A stretch of 64,000 nucleotides of DNA, from positions 104,371,478-104,435,477 of the forward strand of contig CM066738.1 of assembly GCA_033961575.1 (NCBI GenBank), read 5' to 3'. Origin of the DNA: Aselliscus stoliczkanus. Lineage: Eukaryota > Chordata > Mammalia > Chiroptera > Hipposideridae. The position numbers and the translations under genes were made by a program. The notes under the pieces are model-generated. The model searched no databases. It saw only the letters and a program-made list of their open reading frames with translations, and was not told where the DNA came from. Below, in pieces: positions 22,701 through 33,900 of this stretch (position 1 is the stretch's first letter; each line of letters begins with the position of its first letter).

Positions 22701-23490
22701 CCCGTCTCCTCTGCGACCCAGGTTGTTGGTTGCACGTCTCTCTCTCCCTTTCCCTCCCTCTCTACCTCCTCTCTTCTTTCCTCCTTCCCTTCCTTATTTC
22801 CTTCTTTTTTCTTTCTATTTTAATTCCATCCTGTGTCGTTTCTCCCTCCCCCATCTTTTATCTGTTCCTCATGGGCTGCTTGCCCTCAATTGGAAAAATG
22901 CCTCCTCACTTTGCCTTCCGCCTCGTCTGCAGCAGTTAATTGAATAGATTGCTCACTCCCCAGATACCCCACAGCCCTGTAGCCCTTGCCCCTACTCCTT
23001 GCTGAGGCTGTTTCAGGTGCAAACTGCCTCCGGTGTTCACTACCTTCCTGTCCTCCTGCTCCAAGCCTCCCTCTTCCCCGGGGCCTGCGCATCCAGCCTC
23101 TTCCCGTCTCCCATCCCCACACACAGTCCTGATTGTTGGCTCTCTACCCACCTTCTTCCTCTTATTACTTCGCAAATATTGGAAAGTCTCCAGAACCAGC
23201 TGAATTTCTTCTCTTGTGCCTCCACCTTACCTTCTGAGTGATTTCATCCCATTTGCCTAGAATCGGATGCCGGGGCTCCCAATCTCTCGCTCTGAGACTT
23301 GGTTTTAAATCTAGCCCTTAGGCCTACCCCTGTTCACAAACACCCCCTGGCTGGCTTTGTTGCAAGTTCGGTTGGTGGGGAGTGCTCCACACACCTCCCA
23401 TGGAATGTACACCTTCCCCATTCCCTGTTGTTTCCTCTATAAACTTCCCGTGATTCATGGCCCACCCTCCGCGTAAATTACCTAGGAGGC

Positions 23491-23826
23491 TGTTAGAAGA
23501 TAAACTGAGGCACATTACACATTTTAAGAGTTTATTTGAGCAAAAATCAGTTTGAATCCTGTGGCATCCAAGCTAGCAGATAGAAAGGAGCTCCGAGGAG
23601 CTGTACAAAATGAAAGACCTTTATAAGCAGAAGGGAGCAATAACAAGGAAGTTAAACTGGCAAAAACGAAAACAAAAACAAAAACAAAACCAGGTTGGTC
23701 ATTGCAAAGTTACTTTCCTCCAGGGGTCTGTAGAACAGATGACCTGACCAGTGCTGATCAGGTGATTCCTGATGGACTGGTTTAAGACTCCATTTCTGGA
23801 AGAGCAGAAACTGTAATTAAGTCTAG
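23491..23826 (-). mobile_element. LTR-like element, possibly split by the next one
   Basis: It starts TGTTAGAAGATAAACTGAGG and has an inverted polyadenylation signal region (GAGTTTATTTGAGC) and the phrase TTTCCTCCAGGGGTCTGTAG, all familiar from mammalian ERV LTRs. Name not assigned. No coding region. Confidence 0.5.
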
Positions 23827-24440
23827 TGTTGCACCCAGCAGCAATCAAGAACAAACCGAGACAGAGTCTTTAATAAGTTTGGAGTTTATTATTTGGAGTT
23901 TATTAGCCAGTGGCTGCGAGCGGGCTCATGCCCTAAACAGAACTCACAGCCCAGAGCAAGAGGGGAAAGTGGATTATATAGGCAGAAACCACAGACAGTC
24001 TTTTTACAGTTTGCAGGTAGTCTCCATAAATTGTAGACAGTTTTGACAGCAAGTTACAGAAGCCGTAAATTGTATTGACAGCACTAAATGTAGCAAACAA
24101 GTGTGATAGCACTAAATGTAGCAAACAAGTGTGATAGCACTAAAATGTAGCAAGCAAGGAAATTATAGGGGCCATAAATAATTGGTGGAATGTTTAAATA
24201 AAGGCAGTCAAACCTCGTGGTCTTATCTGGGTAAGAGGCACAGCTGGCCTATGTCACATAGGCAGTTTGGCCTTGTGGTTTTTGTGAAGGGAGCAGTTAA
24301 GGGGCGGGGGAAGGGGTAGTCTACCCTTGGTCAGTCTAAGGGGAAGCTTTAACAACTCTTTAATATAGAGAGGCCGGGGACGGGGGCTAGTAGATGAGGG
24401 TCCCATTACTTCACTAGATTTAGTGACATGGGGCTTAACA
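23827..24440 (-). mobile_element. LTR-like element with TG...CA ends
   Basis: It opens TGTTGCACCCAGCAGC and ends GGGGCTTAACA, with an inverted AATAAA (GAGTTTATTATTTGG) near the left edge and an internal 28-base tandem repeat. It sits inside or directly against the preceding LTR-like element. No viral gene is present. Confidence 0.5.
24077..24160. repeat. 28-base tandem repeat, 3 copies
   Basis: The unit GATAGCACTAAATGTAGCAA plus ACAAGTGT occurs at 24077-24104, 24105-24132 and, diverged, 24133-24160. Confidence 0.9.
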
Positions 24441-24689
24441 TACAGGTAAATGATTCCATTTGGGGCCTCTTGTTTTGAACGAGCCTCAGCGTAATCCTTG
24501 ACTCCTCCTGCTCTCTCTCCCTGGTTTGGTCAGTCACCTAGCTGGGTAAGCCCACCTTCCACTTTGCAGTGCAGAAGCTCCCTCTGTATTCAGCAGTCAC
24601 TACTCTATGGCAGCAGTCCACCAGCAAGTTCCTCAGACTTTTTCTACACTATATGGTGAGCCACAGTACTATCCTAGGACTCTAGTGTA

Positions 24690-25180
24690 TTCCTCTAAAA
24701 CATTTGTTTAAAACCCATGCATGGCTTTCCAGACCATAGCTGAAGTTCAGACTTCTAAACTTGGCATAGGAGCCCATCCTGTGTCTCTAATAGGACACCA
24801 CACAGACCCAATCCCTGAGCCCCACACAAACCATATCCTTCCTGCTACATTCTTCGCACCTGCCAATGCCACAACCACAGCCTTAAAATTCACTTCCCCC
24901 ATTGACCACCTTACTGAAACTTCTGTGCAGCCCACCACTCACCTTCTCCAGAGCTTTAAATAGAATTCATTCTGCTTCATTCATTCTTTGTGGTCTTATT
25001 TAGCTCTTTATAAGTTATTCTGTTGCAGAGACTTGGCTGGCTTAAAACCATGCCTTTATGTCTGTGTGTCTCCCTTAGGCTGGGAGCTTCCAGTTGGAAA
25101 CTATGGTATTTATTGCTCGTTTTCTTCTTCAGAATCATATAAGGAAAGTTCTACATAAACGCTCTTTGAACAAATTCACG
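24690..25180 (-). mobile_element. L2-like LINE fragment
   Basis: Inverted L2-type phrases: AACCCATGCATGGCTTTCC, TGTGTGTCTCCCTTAGGCTG and GGTATTTATTGCTCG. Diverged. Confidence 0.5.
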
Positions 25181-27299
25181 TTTGGATGTGTGTATGGAGA
25201 GGGGGAGCAGAGAGTTGGCAAGGCGTTCAAGGCCTCATGAAGAGAACAGTGCCACATATGTGGAAGCAAAGGCCTTGCTTTTGTGGCCGACTCTGCCTCT
25301 CTTACTGGGAGACCTGAGGACAGTATTTAATTGTCTTGACCTGGTCTGTTCACTGTAAAAGGAAAACTAGTTTAATGCCCATTTTTTTTATTGGTGGGAA
25401 ATCAAATCTTTCCACATTGCTGTGTTTTTATGACACAGTTGAATTGTGGCACTGGCACCCAAAGGTTTTGTTTTATATTGAAATTAATTCGTTTTTAGAA
25501 TTACTGGACAAGGTCCATTTCATTTCAAGTGTCAACCCTCTCACAAGCTTTACAATACAGATGAGATTGGGGCACCAAAAATAACTGAGGGAAAGGGAGT
25601 CATAATAGTACCTTGCTCCAGCCCCTGTCTGTCAATAGTGTGAGCTGGGCCACTTCCTGGAGGTGTGCTTGTGTCTGAGTGTGTGCCAGCCAATGTGTGT
25701 CATCGCTATGGGGCAGATACTGATGGGAAATCCTATGCTACTGAGCATCACGTGGATGATGAAAAGGAATAGAAGTGAGGAAGTGAGATGAAGAAAGAGG
25801 GAAGCTGGAAGAACCAGAAGTGGGCCTTTGTAACACAAGCAGTTAAGATAGAAAGTTGAAATGGATATGATATTCCAGTTCACTCCTTTGCTTGTTAAGG
25901 CTAGACAACTACACACACGCACACTCTCACGCTGCCTGCCTCACCCTCGGTCAAAAGCTCTTATGCTCAGGTGGGGTGAAATCTACATTTATTTGTGTCC
26001 CTCATCTCCAGCTCTCTAGCTCTGTCCTTCTGTGGGTCTCTTTGGTGCCACCTTCTGGTAGGCCTGTTGCACTGACGTGTGACTATCCCTCGGGCTTCTC
26101 TCCTAGCTCTTTATTTCCTGAAATCCCTCAAGTGTAAGGTGAGGACCAGTGGGGCTGGAAGTGGCCTGGAGGCAGCTGTGAGGCTTGCCCACTGCAGACA
26201 TAGCAGGCTTCCAACGTCTGCAGTCTGTGGGTTCAAGCCGCACAGCTGAAGTCTCTGGAGAGGCCTTGTGACATGAGGACAGCGAGGAACTTCAACATAT
26301 AAGTGACCTGTTAAATGCAGAGTACTGCTGTGAAAACGATACTGCCACTGTATCTACTTGGTTGATATTATAATACATTTTTGTTTTCAAACTTTAAAGA
26401 ATTTGTACTGGTTTGGGCTGTTGTTCTCTGTTTAGAGTATGACCTTCACACGTTTGTTTTTTTTTAACATCACTATTTTTTCCCCCTTCTAAATCAGAGC
26501 CAACTCCTCTTGAGAAAGTACCTTAGGAGGAAGCTCACGGAAACCATTCGACAGTGGAGAGGCTCTGGTTGAAGTACTTGTCGCCCATCCTTGTGACACC
26601 CACTCAACTCCTTTTTCTTGCTTCTGAGAAACGCAGGTTCCTGCAGAAGTTCTCCCACAGAGCCTGTGAGGTAGGGCACCATCTTCCTTGAAAATTACAT
26701 TTTTGAAGTCCAGGGATTTGAGAAAGACTGCCCAGGGTTGTCAAAGGAAAAAGAGGCTTTTCAAAATATTTCAATCTCAAAGAAGCAGAGAAACGATTTA
26801 CAACAACAAGTTGTCTGAAGAAAATGCTCTAAGGAAAGGGAAGTCTGGGCCTAGAGGCTTGTTCTAAAGGTTAGTCAAGCTGAGGGAAGGTGAAGGCCGG
26901 CTAGTCAGGTTGGATCCAAAATTGGTGTCTCCAATTCAGTGTTCACCTGAGATTTGGCCTTCGTATTTTACAGCCCTGCCCACCTGCTCATGGGCTCCTT
27001 CCTCACCCCATTTTCAGCAACCCTGGTGGAAAACGGTGTATTTTTTTGGAGTCTCCTTGATTCCAACTAAATTTTGAGTCTTCCCAGGAGCCCCTACTTT
27101 AGGTCAGAACATCGATGCCAAACAAGCCCTCCAAATCTGTTGAAATCCATCCAGCTGTTTAAACATGACATGGTGACAGAAATGTCATCATTTTTTATTT
27201 ACAGAGAATTATTTATATTTCATAGAACTTTGCTTATAAATTATGCTAGAGACACGAAACTGAGAGGGAAGGCGCAGCAATAGGGGGACTTCCAGCTCT

Positions 27300-27480
27300 G
27301 GCATCAAACTGTGATTTCCATGATACTGTCCATGGGATGTGGAATAAGCTACTAAACCTGAGTCTCCTGGTCACTAACATGGGGTAATACCTGTGTTGAC
27401 CTGGTGTGTTATGGGGATTATCTGAGATGATACAAGTGAAGCGTTGAGCACAGTGTCTGGCACTCAGGTGTGGTGGCCGT
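27300..27480 (+). repeat. MIR-like SINE fragment
   Basis: Order CTAAACCTGAGTCTCCTGGT, ATGGGGTAATACC, ATTATCTGAGATGATACAAG, AGCACAGTGTCTGGCAC matches the MIR core and 3' end. Confidence 0.65.
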
Positions 27481-27609
27481 CGCTACACTGAGGGAGGGAG
27501 TCCGCAGGTCTCAGAGAGCATCCTGGCCCCTGCAGGGCCCTCTTGCTAAAGGTGGTACTAAGTAGGAACGCTGAGATTGGCTACTTTGTGAATGAACCAG
27601 TGTATTTTT

Positions 27610-28040
27610 TACCTGTTGATGCTGTAACACCTTACCGCAAATTTAGTGCCTGAAAACAATACAAATGTATTATCCGACAGCTCTGGAGGTCAGAAGACCA
27701 AAACACATCCACTGAGCTACATTTTTTCCCTTTCCTTGCCTTTTGCATCTCCTAGCAGCTGCCTGCACTCCCTGGACCATGGTCTTGCATCATTCTGACC
27801 TTTGCTTCCCTTATGATAGCTCCTTCTCTGACACTGACCTTCCTGCCTTCCTTATAGGGACGCTGTGATTACATTGAGACCACCCTGCATCATCCAGGAG
27901 ACTCTCCCCATCTCAACATCCCTAATTCAATCACATTTGCAAAGTCCCTATTGCCATGTAAGATAAGTGGTCTCTGGTTTGGAGAATTAGACAGGGATGT
28001 TTTAGGGGTGCAGTTATTCTCCTCACTACACTCAAGGTCC
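27610..28040. mobile_element. MaLR (MLT1-like) LTR
   Basis: Phrases TGCTGTAACACCTTACCGCA, AGCTCTGGAGGTCAGAAGAC, GTGATTACATTGAGACCACC and CATTTGCAAAGTCCCTATTG occur in the order of a MLT1-type LTR. It ends about 70 bases before the first SERPINB8 coding exon. Confidence 0.55.
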
Positions 28041-28113
28041 ACTGACAGGTGTGCTAATGACTAGGTGACAATGTGGAGACTTTGGCTGATGTGCTTCTGT
28101 GTTTTTGATGCAG

Positions 28114-28291
28114 ATCTTCCCTGATGGATAACCTCGGGGAAGCCAATGGCGCTTTTGCCATCAACTTATTAAAAATATTGGGTGAAGAGGACAACTCACA
28201 GAACGTGTTTTTCTCTCCCTTGAGCATCTCCTCTGCCCTGGCCATGGTTCTCATGGGGGCCAAAGGAGACACGGCGGCCCAGATGTCCCAG
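28114..28291 (+). CDS. SERPINB8: SERPINB8 first coding exon (residues 1-56)
   Basis: Acceptor TTTTTGATGCAG ends at 28113, followed by ten untranslated bases and the ATG at 28124. Donor is CCCAG|GTAGGT. It encodes [36 protein letters not shown] and GDTAAQMSQ. The exon begins at an acceptor, so at least one 5' non-coding exon lies upstream, plausibly in the CpG-rich island. Confidence 0.96.
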
Positions 28292-30931
28292 GTAGGTGGG
28301 ACATCACAAAGGAATAACAATGGCATGCTTCTGTCTGGGCTTCCTCAGAGCTGGCCTTTCATACCTTCACACCAGCTGACGAAAGCCAGTGTGGCTGGTA
28401 GGTGGGCGGCGGGGCACGGTGGTCATGGGCAAAGGGCAGATATGGGCAGAAAGGTAACTTATGTGAGACAGGTGATCTCTCCTTAGAGAAACCAAGTTGT
28501 TACGTTATTTTCTCTAGAGAAAAACATCAATGTGTTATGATAGCAAAATTTGATAAGTAAGGCAAACTGTAATTCTGCCCAACAAAAAAGGGCAAGGATT
28601 TCAACTTTGTTATATTTAAAATCTTTGCTAACATTCTATTTCACATTGAAATGCAGCTGTATAAATGAACTTTCTGTTAAACGGGTTATATGTCATGTAC
28701 GATTATGCCTGAGGAGAAGAAGAATGCCACCCAAAAGTGGATGGCTTGTCTGGAGTTATTTAGAGGGAATATGTGATCTGATTGACCTGAAAGGGGTTAT
28801 GTGCGACCCCTGCTACAAACGAAGTAGTGGATGACACTTTAGGGGAGCTGTCCTCTTTGTGTCTCAGTTTCTTTGGCGGGCTTGTGAAAATGTCCCAGAA
28901 TGTTGCCATATGCACACCGTTTTGCCACTAATGTCAGGGGGTGCGGACGCACTGGCTGTGGCTTTCTCTTCCAGCTCACCAGAGGATTGAGGCTTTGACT
29001 GGGCTTGTTGGGTGATAACAGGGCCAACCTGAATTCTCACTCCGACTTGACATTTAGATCACAGTCTGGCCTGGAGAACTGTGAAAGTGCTGATGGAACA
29101 TTTTCACATGTTTTTCTGCTCTTTCTTATAATTCCATGGGTCAGATCCATCCCAGCTCCCTATTTGTTCTGTGTAGTTCCCCCCTGAGTTTTCACACCCT
29201 GCTTTCCTGGCCTGGATACATCTACTAGAGCAGTGATTCACACCGGAGGGTGATTTTCCTTCGCAGGGGACATTTGGCAATGGCCGGGCAGTTTGGGTTG
29301 TCAAAGCTGTGAGGTGCTGCTGACACCTAGTGGGTGGAGGCCAGAAATACTGCGAAATATCCTACACTGCACTGTTCAGCCCGCACAACACACGAGTACC
29401 TGGCTCAAAGTGTCAACAGTGCCGAGGCTGAGAAACCCTGTACTGGACAGTGAAACCAAACTCCTTTAACGAAAGGATCCTCCGTGATTTTCAGTGCAGA
29501 GATTCATCTGGAGATAGTTCTTTGAGGAAACAACATGCACTGTTAAAAGTCTGTGTCCTTGTTTTCTATGACCAGGCACTTTGTTTGAACAAAGGTGAAG
29601 ATGTCCACCAAGGTTTCCAGTCACTTCTCACGGAAGTTAACAAGTCCGACACTCAGTGCTTGCTCCGAGCTGCCAACAGAATCTTTGGAGAAAAGATGTG
29701 TGATTTTCTCCCGGTAAGTAGTACTCACATACTGATGAAAAAGACATTGGAAATAAAATAGAAGCTACAAGGGACCAGAGATCAAGTATAACTCTGCTGT
29801 TTTAAAGACGTGCTTAGAATTACACCTCTATAATGATAATTTTGAATTTTATGATTGCTTTTGAATTATGTCCTTGTTTGTTGTTCCTGATACATCCCTC
29901 CTGGACGTCAGTCTCATTACGTCCATCCTCCTGCACCCAGACCTGCTTCTCCCCCTTGATCTCCAGCCCTCAGTGACCACATCATCTCACAGGTGTACAA
30001 AGCTCTCCCCCCTCGACCCAGTGTCTCCTCTGGTTGTTGGACTGTTCCTGCAGAGCTGCCCTCCCAAAGTCTCTGATATTTGTCCCCTCTTCTGAATCAC
30101 CACCGCCATTGCCTGGGTCCAAGCACTCACTACCTTCTACATCATTATTTTAACTGTTTCCCAATTTATCTGTCCAAGTCCAGCCAGGTCCTTCCTTTTG
30201 TCTCATAAGCACACTACTGATAGAATAGTCTACCTATAATTAAAATCAGTTCATAAAACTGAGGTTTTACATCTGAGTGGTTTCTATGTATTGCAGCAGA
30301 TAGGTCCCAAGTTCCCTAGTCCAGTGAAAGCCTGCCACAATTCAGTAAGTGAGGTCCAAACAATTAAAATATGCAGGGTGAAGCTATCTCTGAGATGAAT
30401 GAAATGATTAGAGCAGCCCAGTCACCTTACTGGCTGGCAGTTCCTAGGATTCTTCTGTGAGATTCAAATACATCCCTGTGTTGCCTGCTGTTGGGTGCTA
30501 CCCCATGGAGGTTGCTTGTTGTGGGTATAGAAATCATTGGAGATGATTCCAGATCTTTTAGTAGGCTAGGTCTTCTAGGATAAGCATGAGTGGTTTCAGA
30601 AATCTCCTGGTTAAGCCAAGTTCGTTTTCAACATCAGCCTGATCTTTGAATATTGTAGTTCAGGAATGCTAGGGACACAGGGAGCCATCCTCTATTTTTC
30701 TCGGTTGTTTGGCTGTTCCCTCTACCTGTTCTTTCTTCTGTAAAAGCTAAAATATTTGAGAACAGGAGATGAGCAGAGGATGTGTGCCCATTGCCAGACA
30801 CATTATATCTGAAACCAGATTTTGTGAGGTGAGTTATATTTGGGTCTTAATGTGTTGGGTGTACGCCCTTCCTGATGTGACCCCAACTGACATTTCAAGG
30901 CTCATCCCTGCCACTGTGTTTCCCCTGATCC

Positions 30932-30986
<55 letters not shown>

Positions 30987-33900
30987 CACACTCACTTACT
31001 CCCATCTACACCTATCCCATTCCACTCCTGGAGGACCTGTAAGATTTCTTGATAATCCAGTTCTACTATGGAGCTTCCAATCATTCCACAAATATGTTTC
31101 AGACACTGGAATTGGTGCTGGTGATGCAGAAATGAATAAAAGAAAGTTTGATTGCCTAATGTGTGGGCAAGGGGGAAGAAAAATCAAACAGAAAGTCAAT
31201 ATGGAGTTGAAGTGTTTGATCGATGTTCATGGGCTGTTTGGTGCACGCCTGCCACCATCCCTGGTCTTAGAACATCTTGTAACTCGGTGTGTGTGCATCA
31301 TCTCTCAGCAGCCTGTGAGCCACCCCAGGTCTCATGTCACATCTTCTCCCTGGTGCCCAGCACCGAGCACAGAGTCGGCGGTCTATGCCTTTTTAAGTGC
31401 ATGAATTGAGTTTTAAAGTGTAGGGTAACATGTGCATTTAGGCTAGAAACATGTTAAGTAAAAAAAAAAAAATGTTTTCACATTGTGGGAACCTTTGCTG
31501 AATAGGGCTACACTTGGTATTTTGCATTTGTAGGCCTTTAAAGAATCCTGTCAGAAGTTCTATCAGGCTGGGCTGGAGGAGTTGGCATTTGCTGAAGACG
31601 CTGAGGAATGCAGGAAACACATAAATGACTGGGTGGCAGAAAAGACGGAAGGTGAGAGATTGTATTTCAGCAGACCTGGCATTGTGAAAGAAAAGAGAGC
31701 TGAGATTGCCTGGGGTGTGACCTCCTTCCTGTTGCCACCGGGACCCTGTAACCAATGGCCTGTTTGTGTGAGCTTGCTGCATTTTTCAGGCCAGCCATGC
31801 AATTCTGTCATTTTTTGGGGGGCTTATCATATCACAAAGTGGTGATTTCGAAAAAAATACTTAAACCTAGTGGAAGGATCTCAGACCCCTCCCGTGTGGA
31901 CCATGCTGGAAAATCCCCGAAAAATGCTTCCTATTGGGGACCCTATTTATCTTCTATCTGGGAGGACCCTTGCCATGCTCTGAGGGCAGAATGACATTCA
32001 TCTTGGATGAGAGCTGAGATAGGGTTAAATTTCATGTTACGTTTCTGTGGTAACATGAACAGCTCTGGTTTTATCTGTGGCCCATTCCTTCCTTGATCAC
32101 GTGACTGTAGCTAAGTTTGCTTTCAGAGAGTGACCTTTTCTGAATTTTGCTTTGTACCCTGGAGGTTCAGCTAATGTAGAGCCTGCAGTATCTCCTTTCC
32201 AGACCGCATTCTGTCTCACCAAAAATAGTTCTGTCTGCTCTAGAGTGCAGAGAAAAAGGACATGCCTTTTTACAGCATCCTAAATACCTGACATGTAATT
32301 TAGAGACTTCCAAAAAGTGGGGGCGTTAAGTTACTTATTTCTTCCCATGCCCACCCAGCACTCTTTATTCTATCCATTCAATCTTCATGGCACACCGGCT
32401 ATGTATCAGACAACAGTAACTGACGGTTGAAGGGAGGCGCCTGTCATGTTTTCATAGGCCACCCATGCAATGGACTCTCGCTCTCTAGGAGATCCAAGCA
32501 GTCAGTCCTAAGTCACCGAGGAAGCCAGATGCTTCTCCACACCTAACCTCCCTACACATCACTTCTTCTCCGTGGCTGCTTATACTCTTCCTTCCATCAG
32601 GCTGGCCTCCCACATGTTTTGCTAGAGCATTAGAACCGAGGGCATTTTGGAGATCACCTTGTCCCCACTCTTATTGGAAACTCAGCTTGTGCCCTTTTAT
32701 TCTATCCCCTTAATTCCTTTGCCCCATTCACTCCCATTAAGAAGCCTGCCTTCTCCCATTTACTGCTCTGTATCCCCATCCTTTAGAAGGCTCTCCTCAC
32801 CTAAATGAGATTTGGAGGTTGGCGTAGAGCAACGATTCTCAACCAGAATCAACCTCCAGGTGACATTTGGCCCTGGCTGTAGTCATTTTGGGTTGTCAAC
32901 AATCGGGGGTGGGGGTGGTGGGGGTGGTGTGCTACTGGCTAAACATCCTATAACGCACAGGACAGTCCCCACAGCAAAGCATTATCTGGCCTAAAATGCC
33001 AGTAATCACATGGTTGAGAAGTTATGGTGCTAAGGTTGAGAGGCTTACAGTTGCAATCAAAACTCTTGGGTTATTTTCTCAGCTCAGTTACTTGCCTCTG
33101 TTGTGACCTTGCGGGGGGTGGGGGGGAGGAAAGTCAGGCAAATGCTCTTAACTTGAATTTATAAATTGAGGGCAAAACAGTAGTTGACCTGCCTGCTTCA
33201 GGATTGTTGTTTAAAGACACAAAATACCGTGTGTGTGCACAGCACAGAAAACCGTCGCCCGGGATTATCAGGCGGCAGGAAAGACGGGATTCCAGCCTGG
33301 CTGTCAACTAGGCGTCGGTGTTATCCATCACGAGGATTTTTATTAAAAAATGTTCAACCCCCCTCCCCCCTCCCCCGCCAGCACCACCACCACTACCACC
33401 AGCAAATGGCAAGAAACTTCTCTGATGTTCTTTACAGGTAAAATTTCAGAGATGTTGGGTGTCGGGATGGTCGGCCCACTGACCAAGCTGGTTCTCGTGA
33501 ATGCCATCTATTTCAAAGGGAAGTGGAATGAGCAGTTTGACAGAAAGCACACAAGGGGAATGACCTTTAAAACCAACCAGGTAGGCAAATAGTTTTCAGA
33601 CATGCTGCTACTGTCTTTAAGTGGTATGCTGGGAAAGACAGTGATTGGAACAAATAGATAATGTATTTCACACTATTGTGATTGTTAATCTATTTCTGAA
33701 TGTATTTTGTACCCCCTGTATATCTTCTAATGGAGAGGAAGGAGAAAAACTAAAATAATTTTGAACTCTATTTTTTTTTTTTTTTTGAGGGCAGTGTCAC
33801 TGGCCCTCATACGTGGGACCTGAACCGGGGCTGCTGGCTTCCCAAGCCAGCGCTTAACCACTGCGCCACTTGGCCAGCTCAAAACTAAAATAATTTTTAT

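Larger units (their letters stand above)
22700..28110. other. Region between CpG-rich island and SERPINB8 coding exons
   Basis: If the island holds the SERPINB8 start site, this is its first intron. It contains two LTR-like elements (23491-24440), an L2-like fragment (about 24690-25180), a MIR-like piece (about 27300-27480) and a MaLR-like LTR (about 27610-28040). About 25.2-27.3 kb is unassigned. Confidence 0.55.

Noticed and set aside
21894..22823. 309-codon open frame across the CpG-rich island
   Set aside because: Several frames on both strands are open here because of high GC and few stops. The translation is low-complexity Gly/Pro/Arg/Ala-rich with no domain.
30769..31404. 211-codon open frame in a SERPINB8 intron
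   Set aside because: It passes through a (CA)n microsatellite giving a His-Thr run, and the rest has no family resemblance.
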